Shown: piece by piece, positions 44,835-53,783 of the stretch
Numbering within the stretch: the stretch's first letter is position 1
Layout: every line of letters starts with the position of its first letter
NCBI GenBank assembly: GCA_963700495.1
Contig: CAVOXT010000002.1
Location: 104,488-168,487, forward strand
Source of the DNA: JACCTU01 sp963700495
GTDB lineage: Bacteria; Actinomycetota; Thermoleophilia; Gaiellales; Gaiellaceae
Direction of reading: 5' to 3'
DNA: 64,000 bases
Translations under genes and position numbers: made by a program
The notes under the pieces: model-generated
What the model was told of the DNA's origin: nothing
The model's input: only the letters and a program-made list of their open reading frames with translations
Database searches by the model: none

Positions 44835-47464
44835 TGGCCGGTCGCACGTTTCCACCGGAAGTCGGCGAGGCGAAGGCTTACCTCCGCGGAGAGAACCTGC
44901 CTCTCTCGGAAGCCGTCGCGCTCGCGGAAGCGCTCCTGAAGCAGGGCGACGTCTCGTACGCGCGCAGGGTTCTCGAGCGCGCAACACGCGCTCCCACCGG
45001 CGATCCAGGTCTCGTCCTGAAGCTGCGACAGCAGCATGCGTTTGCGACCTCGAGAGATCTCGACCTTCCCTCGACGCGCTACGCGGACGCCATCGGCATT
45101 CTCGAGCAGACCGCGGAGCTCGCGACGACGCGAGATCCGGAGACGCTAGGCATCGCGGGCGGGATCTTGAAGCGATGGTGGGATCTCGACGGAGACGTCC
45201 GGCACCTCGAACGGTCGCTTGCGTTCTATCGCCGGGGCTACCAGGCCGGAATTGCGGAGGACGACGGCTACAACGCCGTCAACACGGCGTTCCTGCTCGA
45301 CCTGCTCGCTGCGCTCGACGCCGAGGACGCGGCGGCGGGCGGCGAGGCAAGGCCGCAGGATGACACACGCCACGCCGAGGCCAAACGCATCCGTCACGAG
45401 ATCACCGAGGTGCTTCCAACACTCCCCGGCACGCCCGGCAAGGAGTCGCTCGGCGAGAAGTGGTGGTTCCACGCGACACTCGCGGAGGCGTACTTCGGGC
45501 TCGAGGACTACGAGCGCGCGAACGCCAGCCTGGAGGACGCGAATCGCTGCGACGTCGCCGCCTGGCAGTTCGAGTCCACGATCCGCCAGCTCGCCACGCT
45601 GGCCCAGCTCCGGGTGGGCAGTCCGGGGCGACTCGACCAGGAGGCCTTCGACGCCAGCGAGCCTGCGCGGTTTGTCACCGGCTTCCTCGGACCGGCCGCC
45701 GCAGAAGCCGCGATGTCGGCACGCCTCGGGAAGATCGGGCTCGCGCTCTCGGGCGGCGGATTCCGCGCCTCGATCTTCCACATCGGCGTCCTCGCGAAGC
45801 TGGCGGAGCTCGACGTGCTTCGCCGGGTAGAGGTCCTGTCGTGCGTCTCCGGTGGGTCGATCATCGGCGCGCACTACTACCTGAAGGTTCGCAAGCTCCT
45901 CGAGGCCAAGAGCGACGAGGAGGTAACGCAGCAGGACTACATCGACCTCGTGCGCGAGTTGGCGGACGAGTTCGTCGCGGGACTGCAGTCCAACATCCGC
46001 TGCCGCGGCGGGTTGAATCCGATTACGCACCTTCGAACGATCGTCCGTCCCGACTACACCACCCGGACGATCGGCGTCCTGTTCGAGCGTGAGCTCTATT
46101 CGAAGGTGCGCGACGGCGAGGAAGCCGGCGACCGCTGGCTGACTGATCTCTTCGTCGAGCCGAAGGGCGCTCCGGACGGCTTCGAGCCCAAGCGGCACAA
46201 CTGGCTTCGGCGGGCGAAGGTGCCGATGCTGGTGCTGAACGCGACGACGTTGAACACGGGACACAACTGGCAGTTCACAGCCTCCTGGATGGGAGAGCCG
46301 CCGGCGGGGACCGATAACCCGGCGGATCGGAACGACATCCTCAGGCGGATGTACTACGGGGACGCTCCGGACCCCCACAAGGAGATCCGGCTCGGACACG
46401 CCGTCGCCGCGTCGGCGTGCGTTCCCGGCCTGTTCAACCCCATTGTCCTGCGTGATCTCTACGGCGAGGTCGGCGGCAGGCCGGTCTCGATGACCGTGCG
46501 GCTCGTCGACGGAGGCGTGCACGACAACCAGGGAATCGCGAGCCTCGTGGAGCAAGCGTGCGCCGTCATGCTCGTCTCCGACGCCAGCGGCCAGATGGGG
46601 ACGCAGGAGGACCCGAGCGGGGGCCTCACGTCGGTCCCGCTGCGTTCGTCGTCGATCCTGATGGCGCGAGTGCGCGGCGCACAGTACAACGACCTCGTCG
46701 CCCGTCTCCGCGCATCGGTACTTCGCGGCCTCATGTTCGTCCACATGAAGCAGGAGCTGCCGCTTCGCGTCGTCGACTGGAACGAGACCGATGATCCGTC
46801 CGAGCGTGCACAGCTCGAGCCGACGTCCTATGGGATCTCGCGCACGATCCAGAGGCTGCTCTCGAGCGTTCGCACCGACCTCGATGCGTTCAGCGACGCC
46901 GAGTCGTACGCATTGATGACGAGCGGCTACAAGATCACCGGTTCCGAGTTCGACCGGTCCCTCCGGGACTTCCCGACGTCGAGGGTCGAAGCGGACTGGC
47001 CGTTCCTCGTGGTCGAGCCGCTGATGCGGCCGGACGCGAAGAACCGCGAGCAGCTCGAGAAGGTGCTTCGCGTCTCACGCGAGCGGTTCTTCAAGCTGCT
47101 CCGCCTCTCGCGGGTCGCGCGGGCGGGCGGGTTGGCGCTGGTCGCCCTGGCCCTGCTGGCGGTCGCGTACGCGTTCTGGGCGTGGAGAGACCAGACGCTG
47201 CTCACGGTCGGCGCGCTCGGCGTTCTCGTCCTCGCCTATGTGACGCTCTCGTTCGTGACCAAGCGGCTCGGCAAGCTCCGGTTCCGCGAGACGGTCGCGC
47301 GCGCCGGCATCGAGCTCGCGCTGGCCGTGCTGGCGCCGATCGTCTTCGGGCTGCACCTGCTGTTTTCGAACCGCCGCTATCTGGCGCGTGGACGAGTCAC
47401 GCTCGACGAGGACGGCAATTGCACGATCGGAACGCCGGGGATGCTCGCGCGCACCCGAAAGTAA
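44834..47464 (+). CDS. Patatin-like phospholipase with N-terminal TPR-like and C-terminal membrane helices
   Basis: 876 residues from GTG 44834 (TAGTG). The N-terminal 280 residues are TPR-like helices (GDVSYARRVLERATRAP, LEDYERANASLEDANRCDVA). The patatin domain has the oxyanion loop IGLALSGGGFRASIFHIGVL (near 301), the nucleophile Ser339 in LSCVSGGSIIGAHYY (Cys replaces the first Gly of GxSxG) and the catalytic Asp559 in RLVDGGVHDNQGI. Three hydrophobic helices lie near the C-terminus (LALVALALLAVAYAFWAW, LTVGALGVLVLAYVTLSF, LALAVLAPIVFGLHLLF). It should hydrolyse membrane lipids. Coupling to the TRAFs-binding-type gene suggests a triggered, self-harming effector as in abortive-infection phospholipases; inference. 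Confidence 0.87.
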   Translation: MAGRTFPPEVGEAKAYLRGENLPLSEAVALAEALLKQGDVSYARRVLERATRAPTGDPGLVLKLRQQHAFATSRDLDLPSTRYADAIGILEQTAELATTRDPETLGIAGGILKRWWDLDGDVRHLERSLAFYRRGYQAGIAEDDGYNAVNTAFLLDLLAALDAEDAAAGGEARPQDDTRHAEAKRIRHEITEVLPTLPGTPGKESLGEKWWFHATLAEAYFGLEDYERANASLEDANRCDVAAWQFESTIRQLATLAQLRVGSPGRLDQEAFDASEPARFVTGFLGPAAAEAAMSARLGKIGLALSGGGFRASIFHIGVLAKLAELDVLRRVEVLSCVSGGSIIGAHYYLKVRKLLEAKSDEEVTQQDYIDLVRELADEFVAGLQSNIRCRGGLNPITHLRTIVRPDYTTRTIGVLFERELYSKVRDGEEAGDRWLTDLFVEPKGAPDGFEPKRHNWLRRAKVPMLVLNATTLNTGHNWQFTASWMGEPPAGTDNPADRNDILRRMYYGDAPDPHKEIRLGHAVAASACVPGLFNPIVLRDLYGEVGGRPVSMTVRLVDGGVHDNQGIASLVEQACAVMLVSDASGQMGTQEDPSGGLTSVPLRSSSILMARVRGAQYNDLVARLRASVLRGLMFVHMKQELPLRVVDWNETDDPSERAQLEPTSYGISRTIQRLLSSVRTDLDAFSDAESYALMTSGYKITGSEFDRSLRDFPTSRVEADWPFLVVEPLMRPDAKNREQLEKVLRVSRERFFKLLRLSRVARAGGLALVALALLAVAYAFWAWRDQTLLTVGALGVLVLAYVTLSFVTKRLGKLRFRETVARAGIELALAVLAPIVFGLHLLFSNRRYLARGRVTLDEDGNCTIGTPGMLARTRK

Positions 47465-47469
47465 CTGCC

Positions 47470-47485
47470 CCGATCGTCAGATCGG
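47470..47485 (+). terminator. Short hairpin after the patatin gene
   Basis: CCGATC, a GTCA loop and GATCGG form a perfect six-pair stem five bases after the stop at 47464. It is short and lacks a T-run, so it is only a candidate terminator. Confidence 0.3.
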
Positions 47486-47820
47486 CTAATTCCAGGTGAC
47501 GTCGCGCAACTGGTCGAGGTTGATGTTCCCGCCGCTCAGCACGCAGACGACACGGGCTCCCCTGGGCGCATCGACGAGCCGGTCAAGAGCGCGGCGGCGA
47601 GCGCCACACCCTGCGCGTGATTGCCGGCCGACGAGCAGATCACGCCCGCACGCTTCTCCTCGTCGCTGAGGTGAACGAACTTGTTCAGCGGACCGCGGAT
47701 CTTGTACGAGCCCGTGCGCTGGAAAGACTCGGCCTTCAGGAACACGTCGAAGTCGGTTTCGACGCTCAGCGAGCGTGAGCCGAGGACCGGAGTGCGGTGC
47801 GCATGAGCACTGACATGCAC
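47486..47820 (-). pseudogene. ilvA-like remnant: Threonine/serine dehydratase remnant with large internal deletion
   Basis: The first part reads HAHRTPVLGSRSLSVETDFD, VFLKAESFQRTGSYKIRGPL with the PLP-binding Lys, and VICSSAGNHAQGVALAAALL, the start of the PLP domain. It then jumps in another frame to VDAPRGARVVCVLSGGNINL followed by DQLRDVTWN and a stop, which is the very end of the same domain. About 200 residues that normally lie between are missing. The 5' side is open upstream of the ATG at 47820 (to about 47870) with no start, so the N-terminus was probably cut too. It is a clear decayed gene and marks a rearrangement at the edge of the island. This accounts for most of the 400 bases between 47464 and 47877. 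Confidence 0.85.
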
Positions 47821-47876
47821 ATGCGCCTCACGAAACGTGTCAGTTGAGAGGTCTGCGGAGATGATGTGCCCGCCGT

Positions 47877-48760
47877 CTAGCTGATCTTCAGCTCCATCTT
47901 CTCGCAGTACAGATCCGCAACCACGCGAGGAAGTTGCTCGCCTGCGCCGCCTGCGCGTCGCAGCGCGAAGATCCCGACGTTTGCGAAGTTGACCCGGCCG
48001 AGCTCTGTCTTGCGAGCTGGGTCGAGAAAGACGAGCGCGCCGCTCTTCTCTGCTGGTCGCCGCTGTTCCCTTTGACGACGAAGTCGTCGAACCAATCCCG
48101 CCATGTCTGGGCCGAGCTCTCGGCGAGCGTGACCCGAAGGTTCGGAAACTCGACGCCGCTTGGCTCGCGCGCCGCTCTCCTCCTCGTTCCTACCGGGTCC
48201 GCAGTCGAAGTGACCTTCACGGTGAATGCGTCGACCTTGCTCACCTTCGAGCAGTCGAGGTCGGCGAGCTCGAGGCGGAAATTCGACGCGATGAACTGCT
48301 TCTGCTTCGATCGCGGAGCCGTCACTTTGCCGGAGGCCTTCTTGAACGCGATCGACTCGGGAGCGAACTTGACAGTCAGGTATGCCGAGCCTTTCACCGC
48401 AGCGTCCATCGCGGGGATTGTCGTCTCGGTGAGGAACGCGTCGACGAAGCGGTGCTCCACCTTCGCGTTGAGATTCGCGTCCGCATCGATGATCGCTCCA
48501 CTCCGGCGCTCGTGCTTCGCTCCCCAAGCCGTCGCGATCCAGTCGTAGAGGCTCTGCCCCATTCCGACGCCGACGCGGAGCTCGAACTCCTCGTACCTCG
48601 GCTGGCCGATGTGCTTCTTCGGGAACGGGTCGGGGCCGACGGTCTCCACGACCACCTCCGCGCTGACTTCGCCGCCGGTCGCGGACTGTAGGGGGCCGCA
48701 GTTGACACCGTCGAGCTCGAGGAAGGAGCTGCCTACGGAGCTACGCGGGACGTTCCCCAT
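47877..48760 (-). CDS. gp19-like phage tail protein, copy 2 (frameshift near 48065)
   Basis: About 294 residues from ATG 48760. SSFLELDGVNCGPLQSATGG, PKKHIGQPRYEEFELRVGVG, MGQSLYDWIATAWGA and later FPNLRVTLAESSAQTWRDWF show a doubled tail-tube-like fold of the T4 gp19 superfamily. After the break the protein ends SGALVFLDPARKTELGRVNF and RVVADLYCEKMELKIS, which continues the same fold. It is longer than and distinct from the copy at 25219. It is followed upstream (same strand) by the papain-like protease gene, 15 bases away. Possible structural or cargo-loading element of a tail-like particle; no sheath or baseplate genes are in the window. Confidence 0.7.
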
Positions 48761-48775
48761 TCGCGCCCTAACCCG

Positions 48776-49597
48776 CTAGACCTCGATTCCGTACGCCTCG
48801 TCGAACGCATTCTGCGCGTAGTCGAGCGACGCGTAGCCGAAGCCTTTGTCTCCCCACGACGTTCCCCAGCTGTTGCGGATGATGAACCGCCCCGGCCGGT
48901 AGCCGACGACGGCGACCGCGTGCCCGCCGCGGGTCTTGTCCGACTTGTACTCGTCGAGGTTTCCGTTGTTCGCCGCTGCGGCGTCCCACGTCGCGTCGAC
49001 ATCGATGCGGGTCAGGATCGGCCCCTTCGTCGCCAGCCAGACGCGCCAGTTGGCCAGGTTCCTGCCGAGGTTGAAGTACGCGAGGATCTTCAGCTGCGCA
49101 GCGATCGCGTAGAACGTTTTCGCGTCCTTCGGGTACAGAGCGCCCGATGCAAAGGGCAGGAGCGGCTCGCGCACGACGCCGAACTTCCGGGCGATGTCGA
49201 GCGCGGCCTTCAGATGCGTTCCCTCGGTCTCGATAAACGTCGTCGCCCGCGAGTTCGACTGGTCGGTCTCCTTCGAGGCCATCCAGACGAAGCGCGGCGA
49301 GAGCTTCTCGGTCTGCTGAAGGCGTCCCGCCTTGACGAAGTGCCAGCGCAGGACCGAGTCCGCCGCAGCCCACCCGACACACGAGCCCGTCGAGCCCTGG
49401 TCCGCGATCGTCCACCACTGGGCGCGCAGGTCCTTCGAGGGCGGCACCTTCGGCGCCGCGTCGACGAAGTCCGCGGCCTCTGCGTGCTCGAACGTCCAGT
49501 CCTCGTCGGTCAGCGGCGAGGGCTCGACGTTGAGGATGCGCTTGACGGCCCTCCGGCGCGCCGGTTTGCGTCGCACTGGCTGACGGCGTCGAGCCAC
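48776..49597 (-). CDS. Papain-like (C1A) cysteine protease
   Basis: 273 residues. Catalytic order is complete: Gln67 and Cys73 in TIADQGSTGSCVGWAAADS, His226 in KTRGGHAVAVVGYRPG and Asn242 in FIIRNSWGTSWGDKGFGYAS. A basic N-terminus (ARRRQPVRRKPARRRAVKR) replaces a signal peptide, and the 40 residues after it act in place of a propeptide. Papain-type enzymes of this compact form are found next to phage-tail-like genes in many bacteria. It lies 15 bases upstream of the tail gene on the same strand and is divergent from the M15 peptidase gene, with 75 bases between them. Confidence 0.88.
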   Translation of the reverse strand: MARRRQPVRRKPARRRAVKRILNVEPSPLTDEDWTFEHAEAADFVDAAPKVPPSKDLRAQWWTIADQGSTGSCVGWAAADSVLRWHFVKAGRLQQTEKLSPRFVWMASKETDQSNSRATTFIETEGTHLKAALDIARKFGVVREPLLPFASGALYPKDAKTFYAIAAQLKILAYFNLGRNLANWRVWLATKGPILTRIDVDATWDAAAANNGNLDEYKSDKTRGGHAVAVVGYRPGRFIIRNSWGTSWGDKGFGYASLDYAQNAFDEAYGIEV

Positions 49598-49672
49598 GTC
49601 CCCACTTTCTCACCGGCCACCGGTTTGGGTCAAGATGCGGAAGACTCGGAGGGTGCGAGAAGGAGGAGCGAG

Positions 49673-50443
49673 ATGGTGAGTCAAACGGTGCTGCAGCCGC
49701 TCTACGGTCGGCCTGCGATGGGGACGAACCAGGTTCCTGTGCGCGTGTTCGGAACGACCCTCCCGTTCGCGCGCAAGGCCGCGAACCAGTTGCTCCGAGC
49801 CGCCCTGCTCGCCTACGACGTCGACTACCGCGTCTACCGGATCGAGAGCTACAACCCCAGGTCGACCACGGCGGGAGGCTCGATCTCCGCCCACGCGTGG
49901 CCGATCGCGGTCGACATCAACCCTGAGAAGAATCCCTATTCGTCGACCACGCTCGTGACCGACATGCCGAACGCCTTCATCGCCGCCTTCAAGCAGGCGG
50001 GCTTCGGTTGGGGCGGAAACTGGCGCAGCGCGAAAGACCCGATGCACTTCTCGCTCTCGCCGAACGAGGGTGGCGTCCCGAGGCCCGAGCCGTTCGACCC
50101 CCGGCTCCAGGTGCAGGTCTCTGAGAAGTGGCGGAGCCTGCACGGCGGCGTCGACGATCCGATCGACCCGTCCATCCCCACGAGGCCCGGCAAGAAAGCG
50201 CCGGCGTTCCCCGGACATCTGATGAGCGCCGAGCTCTGGCGTGAGACGAAGAAACCGGACGAGGACGTCCGCCGTTTCCAGCAGCGGCTCAAGGAGCGAG
50301 GCTGGGCAGTCGCCGTCGACGGCAAGTTCACAACGGAGCTCGAGCGCGTGATCCGTGCGTTTCAGCGCGAGAAGCACCTCGAGGTCGACGGCCGGGTCGG
50401 CGAGAACACCTGGCGGATGATCTGGGAGGCACCGGTGACGTGA
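49673..50443 (+). CDS. M15 (VanY-like) peptidase with C-terminal peptidoglycan-binding domain
   Basis: 256 residues from ATG 49673, preceded by AAGGAGGAGCG, a near-ideal ribosome site. The metal site is GGSISAHAWPIAVDINPEKN (His and Asp, spacing H-x6-D) with the third ligand in AKDPMHFSLS. The C-terminal 70 residues are a PG_binding_1 domain: EDVRRFQQRLKERGWAVAVD and RVIRAFQREKHLEVDGRVGE. It would cut D-Ala or L-Ala-D-Glu bonds of the cell wall. No signal peptide, again endolysin-like. Together with the amidase at 41598 it gives this region two wall-cutting enzymes without a normal export signal. Confidence 0.88.
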   Translation: MVSQTVLQPLYGRPAMGTNQVPVRVFGTTLPFARKAANQLLRAALLAYDVDYRVYRIESYNPRSTTAGGSISAHAWPIAVDINPEKNPYSSTTLVTDMPNAFIAAFKQAGFGWGGNWRSAKDPMHFSLSPNEGGVPRPEPFDPRLQVQVSEKWRSLHGGVDDPIDPSIPTRPGKKAPAFPGHLMSAELWRETKKPDEDVRRFQQRLKERGWAVAVDGKFTTELERVIRAFQREKHLEVDGRVGENTWRMIWEAPVT

Positions 50444-50530
50444 GGTCGCAGGTCCTGTACGTCTGCTGGACGTCACACATGGACAGACGTCCGACGCACT
50501 TCTAAGCTTCAGCCCTCCGCAGGAGGACAG

Positions 50531-51997
50531 ATGGGAGCGCGCATTCGATGCTCCGGTGTGACGTGCGCTGTCGTGCTGGTCGCAGCCTGCGCGGCGCCGG
50601 AAGCGTTCGCCGCCTCGAAGACAACTTCGGGCGAGTCGATCGCAAAGGCGCTCCGCTCAGGGCAGGCGGTCGTGCTCGACGGTCGCACGATCGTCGGTCC
50701 GTTCAGACTCTCCAGTGACGACGTCGTCCGCAGCGTCTTCAAGTGCCGCGACTGCACGTTCACGGGGCCCGTCTCCGCCGCCGACGTCGTCTTCGAGCGG
50801 ACGTTCGACGTGAGCGGCGCGACGTTCGAACGCACGGTGGACTTCCGCGGCGCGATCTTCAGGGGGCCGGCGCTCTTCCGCGCCGAGCACATCGAGAGGA
50901 GTGAATGCGGCCCGCAGACCCAGACGAACGTGTTCGAGCAGCCGGTCGACTTCTCGCTTGCCGTGTTCGAGAACTTCGCTTCGTTCGCAGCGATGGATTT
51001 CAATGCGCCGGTCACGTTCCGGGACGCGAGGTTCTCGGATACGACGTTTCTCTGGACCTGCTTTCGGCAGGGGTCGTCGTTCGACGACACGTCGTTTCGA
51101 GGAGCCACGCTCTTCGGCGACTCCACGTTCCAGGAGAGCGGGTCGTTCGTCGGAGCCAGCTTCCGAGGCCGGGCCGACTTCGCACGCGCGAAGTTTGAGG
51201 ACGGCGCCAAGTTCCGCAACGCCCGTTTCTCCGAGAGTGCGTCCTTCCTCGCCGCGCAGTTCTATGCCAAGAGCGCGGACGAAGTGGCGACTTTTCAGAG
51301 CGTGTCGTCCGTCAGCGACCTCAACTTCACGTTCGCGAACTTCGCCGGCGAGCTCGCGACGTTCTCGAACCTCGTCTCGTCCGCGGCGTTGAACCTGCGC
51401 GACGCCGAGTTCCACAAGTCCCAGATTGCGATGGACCGGCTGCAGGTCGGGGACCTCGTACTTGACGTCGACGCGGTCAAGCAGGTCGACGAGGGGACGC
51501 AGGAGCCTGTGCTGCGGTCGATTGAGGAGAGCGCGAAGGCACGAGAGGATCTCGCGACCGCGAACGACGCGCACTACGAGCTCCAGGTGCTGGAGAGCAA
51601 GCAGCGGAGGCCCTTCTGGCGGGCGCTTGACGTTGTCTTCTACCGTGGCGTTGCCGGCTACCTCGTCCGCCCGCTGCACCCGATCATCGTCCTCACCGGG
51701 CTGGTTGCGTTGGCGGCCGTGTTGCGGATGGTCTCGGCGCGCCGGAGGAGCAGGCCGCGTCCGCTCTACGAACCCCCTCGCTGGCGGCGCTGGAGCACGG
51801 CATGCGGAGAATTCCTCACCTGCTTCTTCGAGACCTTCGCGATCGCGGGTCCTCGCTCGAAGCGCAATCCGTCAGACGAGTTCCTCCTCCATCACCGCGT
51901 CGAGGTGATCGTTTACCGGCTGCTCCTGGTCTGCGCGCTGCTCGGACTAGCCAGCTCCAACCCCACCCTGCGGGAGATGGTTGACACGCTCCTGTAA
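50531..51997 (+). CDS. Secreted pentapeptide-repeat-like membrane protein
   Basis: 488 residues from ATG 50531 with AGGAGGA before it. A signal peptide (GVTCAVVLVAACAAPEAFAA) is followed by about 250 residues of beta-helix repeats with an A-x-F / D-F-x-x-A rhythm (GATFERTVDFRGAIFRGPAL, DARFSDTTFLW, GASFRGRADFARAKFEDGAK). After a coiled segment there are two membrane helices (HPIIVLTGLVALAAVLRMV and EVIVYRLLLVCALLGLA) flanking a basic loop. This arrangement resembles ion-channel-like pentapeptide membrane proteins, with the repeats outside. Function unknown. The next gene starts 19 bases downstream. Confidence 0.75.
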   Translation: MGARIRCSGVTCAVVLVAACAAPEAFAASKTTSGESIAKALRSGQAVVLDGRTIVGPFRLSSDDVVRSVFKCRDCTFTGPVSAADVVFERTFDVSGATFERTVDFRGAIFRGPALFRAEHIERSECGPQTQTNVFEQPVDFSLAVFENFASFAAMDFNAPVTFRDARFSDTTFLWTCFRQGSSFDDTSFRGATLFGDSTFQESGSFVGASFRGRADFARAKFEDGAKFRNARFSESASFLAAQFYAKSADEVATFQSVSSVSDLNFTFANFAGELATFSNLVSSAALNLRDAEFHKSQIAMDRLQVGDLVLDVDAVKQVDEGTQEPVLRSIEESAKAREDLATANDAHYELQVLESKQRRPFWRALDVVFYRGVAGYLVRPLHPIIVLTGLVALAAVLRMVSARRRSRPRPLYEPPRWRRWSTACGEFLTCFFETFAIAGPRSKRNPSDEFLLHHRVEVIVYRLLLVCALLGLASSNPTLREMVDTLL

Positions 51998-52016
51998 TCG
52001 CGGGATCCTCAGGATT

Positions 52017-53783
52017 GTGAAACGGACGGCGATCGCCTTAGGGCTCGCCGGCGTTGCGGCAGCTGGTGCGGCCTCGACACTCGCCCAAGGCGCGGCACCG
52101 TTGCGCCAGGGTGGGAGTGCCAAGCTCGCCTGCTCCCCGGGCACACATACGGGTCAGGCCGTCCGCGAGCTGGATCACCTGAAGCTTCGGGGCAAGCGCG
52201 TCACCACGCCGGAGTTCGTTCGGGACGGGGACTGGGTCAAGACGACTGAGGGCGGCGCCGGGAAGCTCTGCTTGCGGGAGGGCGCAACGGTCTGCGAGCT
52301 GGGAGCCATGACGCAGCTGCAGGTTCGCCCTCCGAAGCGGGACAGTGTGCTCGTCTACCTCGTTTCCGGCAACGTGTCTTGCAGCTCGTCCGGCGAGGCC
52401 TTTCGGCACTTCGAGACTCGATTTCAGTTGGTGAAGCTGAACGACCTCGGCCTCGAGGAATCTCCGCTCGTGGCAAGGCGCACCGCGGGCGGCGCAGCGT
52501 CCGGAGGGAACGTCTTCTCGCTGGCCGTTCGCAACAAGCGGACGACCGTGAAGGTACGCCGCGGCGCGACCGTCGTCGCCCGCCTGGGGAATCTCGCGAA
52601 GGCGGTCGTCCTCGGCCGTGAGCAGCAGGTCGCCGTGCCGGTGGGCCGGGATCCATCGCAGCCCGGCCAGATCCGACTGACGAGCGCCGAACGCCGAACG
52701 TTCCGCGAGCTCGAAGGGACACGTCCCGACGTCGACAAAGAGCGTCCGACGCTGTCTATGGAAGGGCCGCGCCAGAGCTCTTCGGTCCGGCGGGCGAGCT
52801 TCGGCTTCAACGCCAACGAGCAGGCGATCTTCAGCTGCGCTCTCGACGACGAAGTCTTCCGGCTCTGCACGAGCCCGCTTCGCCTTGACCACCTGAAGCC
52901 GGGGCCTCACAGGTTCTCCGTCAAGGCGACCGACCCATCCGGCAACTTCAGGTCCCAGGTCTACAGCTGGACGATCGACTCGAGCCGGATCGCCTTCACG
53001 AGCGACCGCGACGGGAACCTCGAGATCTACGTCATGGACCCCGACGGGCAGACCCAATTGCGACTGACGTCGAACGGGGCGCTGGACGAGGATCCCGAGT
53101 GGTCGCGCGACGGCCGGCGGCTGGCGTTCAACAGCGCGCGCGACGGCAACTCCGAGATCTACGTCATGAACGCGGACGGCAGCAGCCAGACGCGCATTAC
53201 CAACCACCCGGCGGTCGACCGAAATCCGACCTGGTCACCCGATGGGACGAGAATCGCCTTCGAGAGCTACCGGGACGGGAACCGCGAGCTCTACGTGATG
53301 AACGCGAACGGGAGCTCGGTGCGACGGCTCACGAACGAGCCGGCCGAAGACCTCGACCCGTCGTGGTCTCCCGACGGGCGCAAGATCGCTTTCGCGAGCA
53401 CGCGGGACCAAGGCAACTTCGAGATCTACGTGATGGACGCCGACGGCGGCAATCAGCAGCGGCTCACATCGAATCCCGCAGTCGAGTTCAACCCTTCCTG
53501 GTCACCCGACGGGCGAAAACTTGCATTCCACAGCCTCCGAAGCGGGGACTACCAGAACATCTATGTGATGAACGCCGACGGCAGTAATGTCCTCCGCGTC
53601 ACCCAGACGCAGCTGAACGACTACAACCCCGCGTGGGCTCCAGACAACGGCACGATCGTGTTCCAGAGCACCCGGGACGACTACCCGCGATCCCAGATCG
53701 CGCAGATCTACATCATGAACGCGGACGGGAGCGACCAGCAAAAGCTGACGTCTCAGGGAAGCAACATCGTCCCTGATTGGTGA
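52017..53783 (+). CDS. Secreted FecR-like / TolB-propeller protein
   Basis: 588 residues from GTG 52017 (TTG 52014 is also possible). A signal peptide (RTAIALGLAGVAAAGAAST) leads to a FecR-like region: RVTTPEFVRDGDWVKTTEGG, LREGATVCELGAMTQLQVRP and TVKVRRGATVVARLG. A short Ig-like segment follows (FGFNANEQAIFSCALDDEVF), then six TolB-type blades of the form NPTWSPDGTRIAFESYRDG / EIYVMNADGSxxxRLT. It is exported and probably surface- or cell-wall-associated. The blades resemble those in the TIR-TolB protein at 31930. No partner is visible apart from the pentapeptide protein upstream, with which it may be co-expressed. Confidence 0.8.
   Translation: MKRTAIALGLAGVAAAGAASTLAQGAAPLRQGGSAKLACSPGTHTGQAVRELDHLKLRGKRVTTPEFVRDGDWVKTTEGGAGKLCLREGATVCELGAMTQLQVRPPKRDSVLVYLVSGNVSCSSSGEAFRHFETRFQLVKLNDLGLEESPLVARRTAGGAASGGNVFSLAVRNKRTTVKVRRGATVVARLGNLAKAVVLGREQQVAVPVGRDPSQPGQIRLTSAERRTFRELEGTRPDVDKERPTLSMEGPRQSSSVRRASFGFNANEQAIFSCALDDEVFRLCTSPLRLDHLKPGPHRFSVKATDPSGNFRSQVYSWTIDSSRIAFTSDRDGNLEIYVMDPDGQTQLRLTSNGALDEDPEWSRDGRRLAFNSARDGNSEIYVMNADGSSQTRITNHPAVDRNPTWSPDGTRIAFESYRDGNRELYVMNANGSSVRRLTNEPAEDLDPSWSPDGRKIAFASTRDQGNFEIYVMDADGGNQQRLTSNPAVEFNPSWSPDGRKLAFHSLRSGDYQNIYVMNADGSNVLRVTQTQLNDYNPAWAPDNGTIVFQSTRDDYPRSQIAQIYIMNADGSDQQKLTSQGSNIVPDW

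Noticed and set aside
41598..50443. Complete prophage
   Set aside because: There is no integrase, terminase, portal, capsid or replication gene; only tail-tube-like, lysin-like and protease genes occur.
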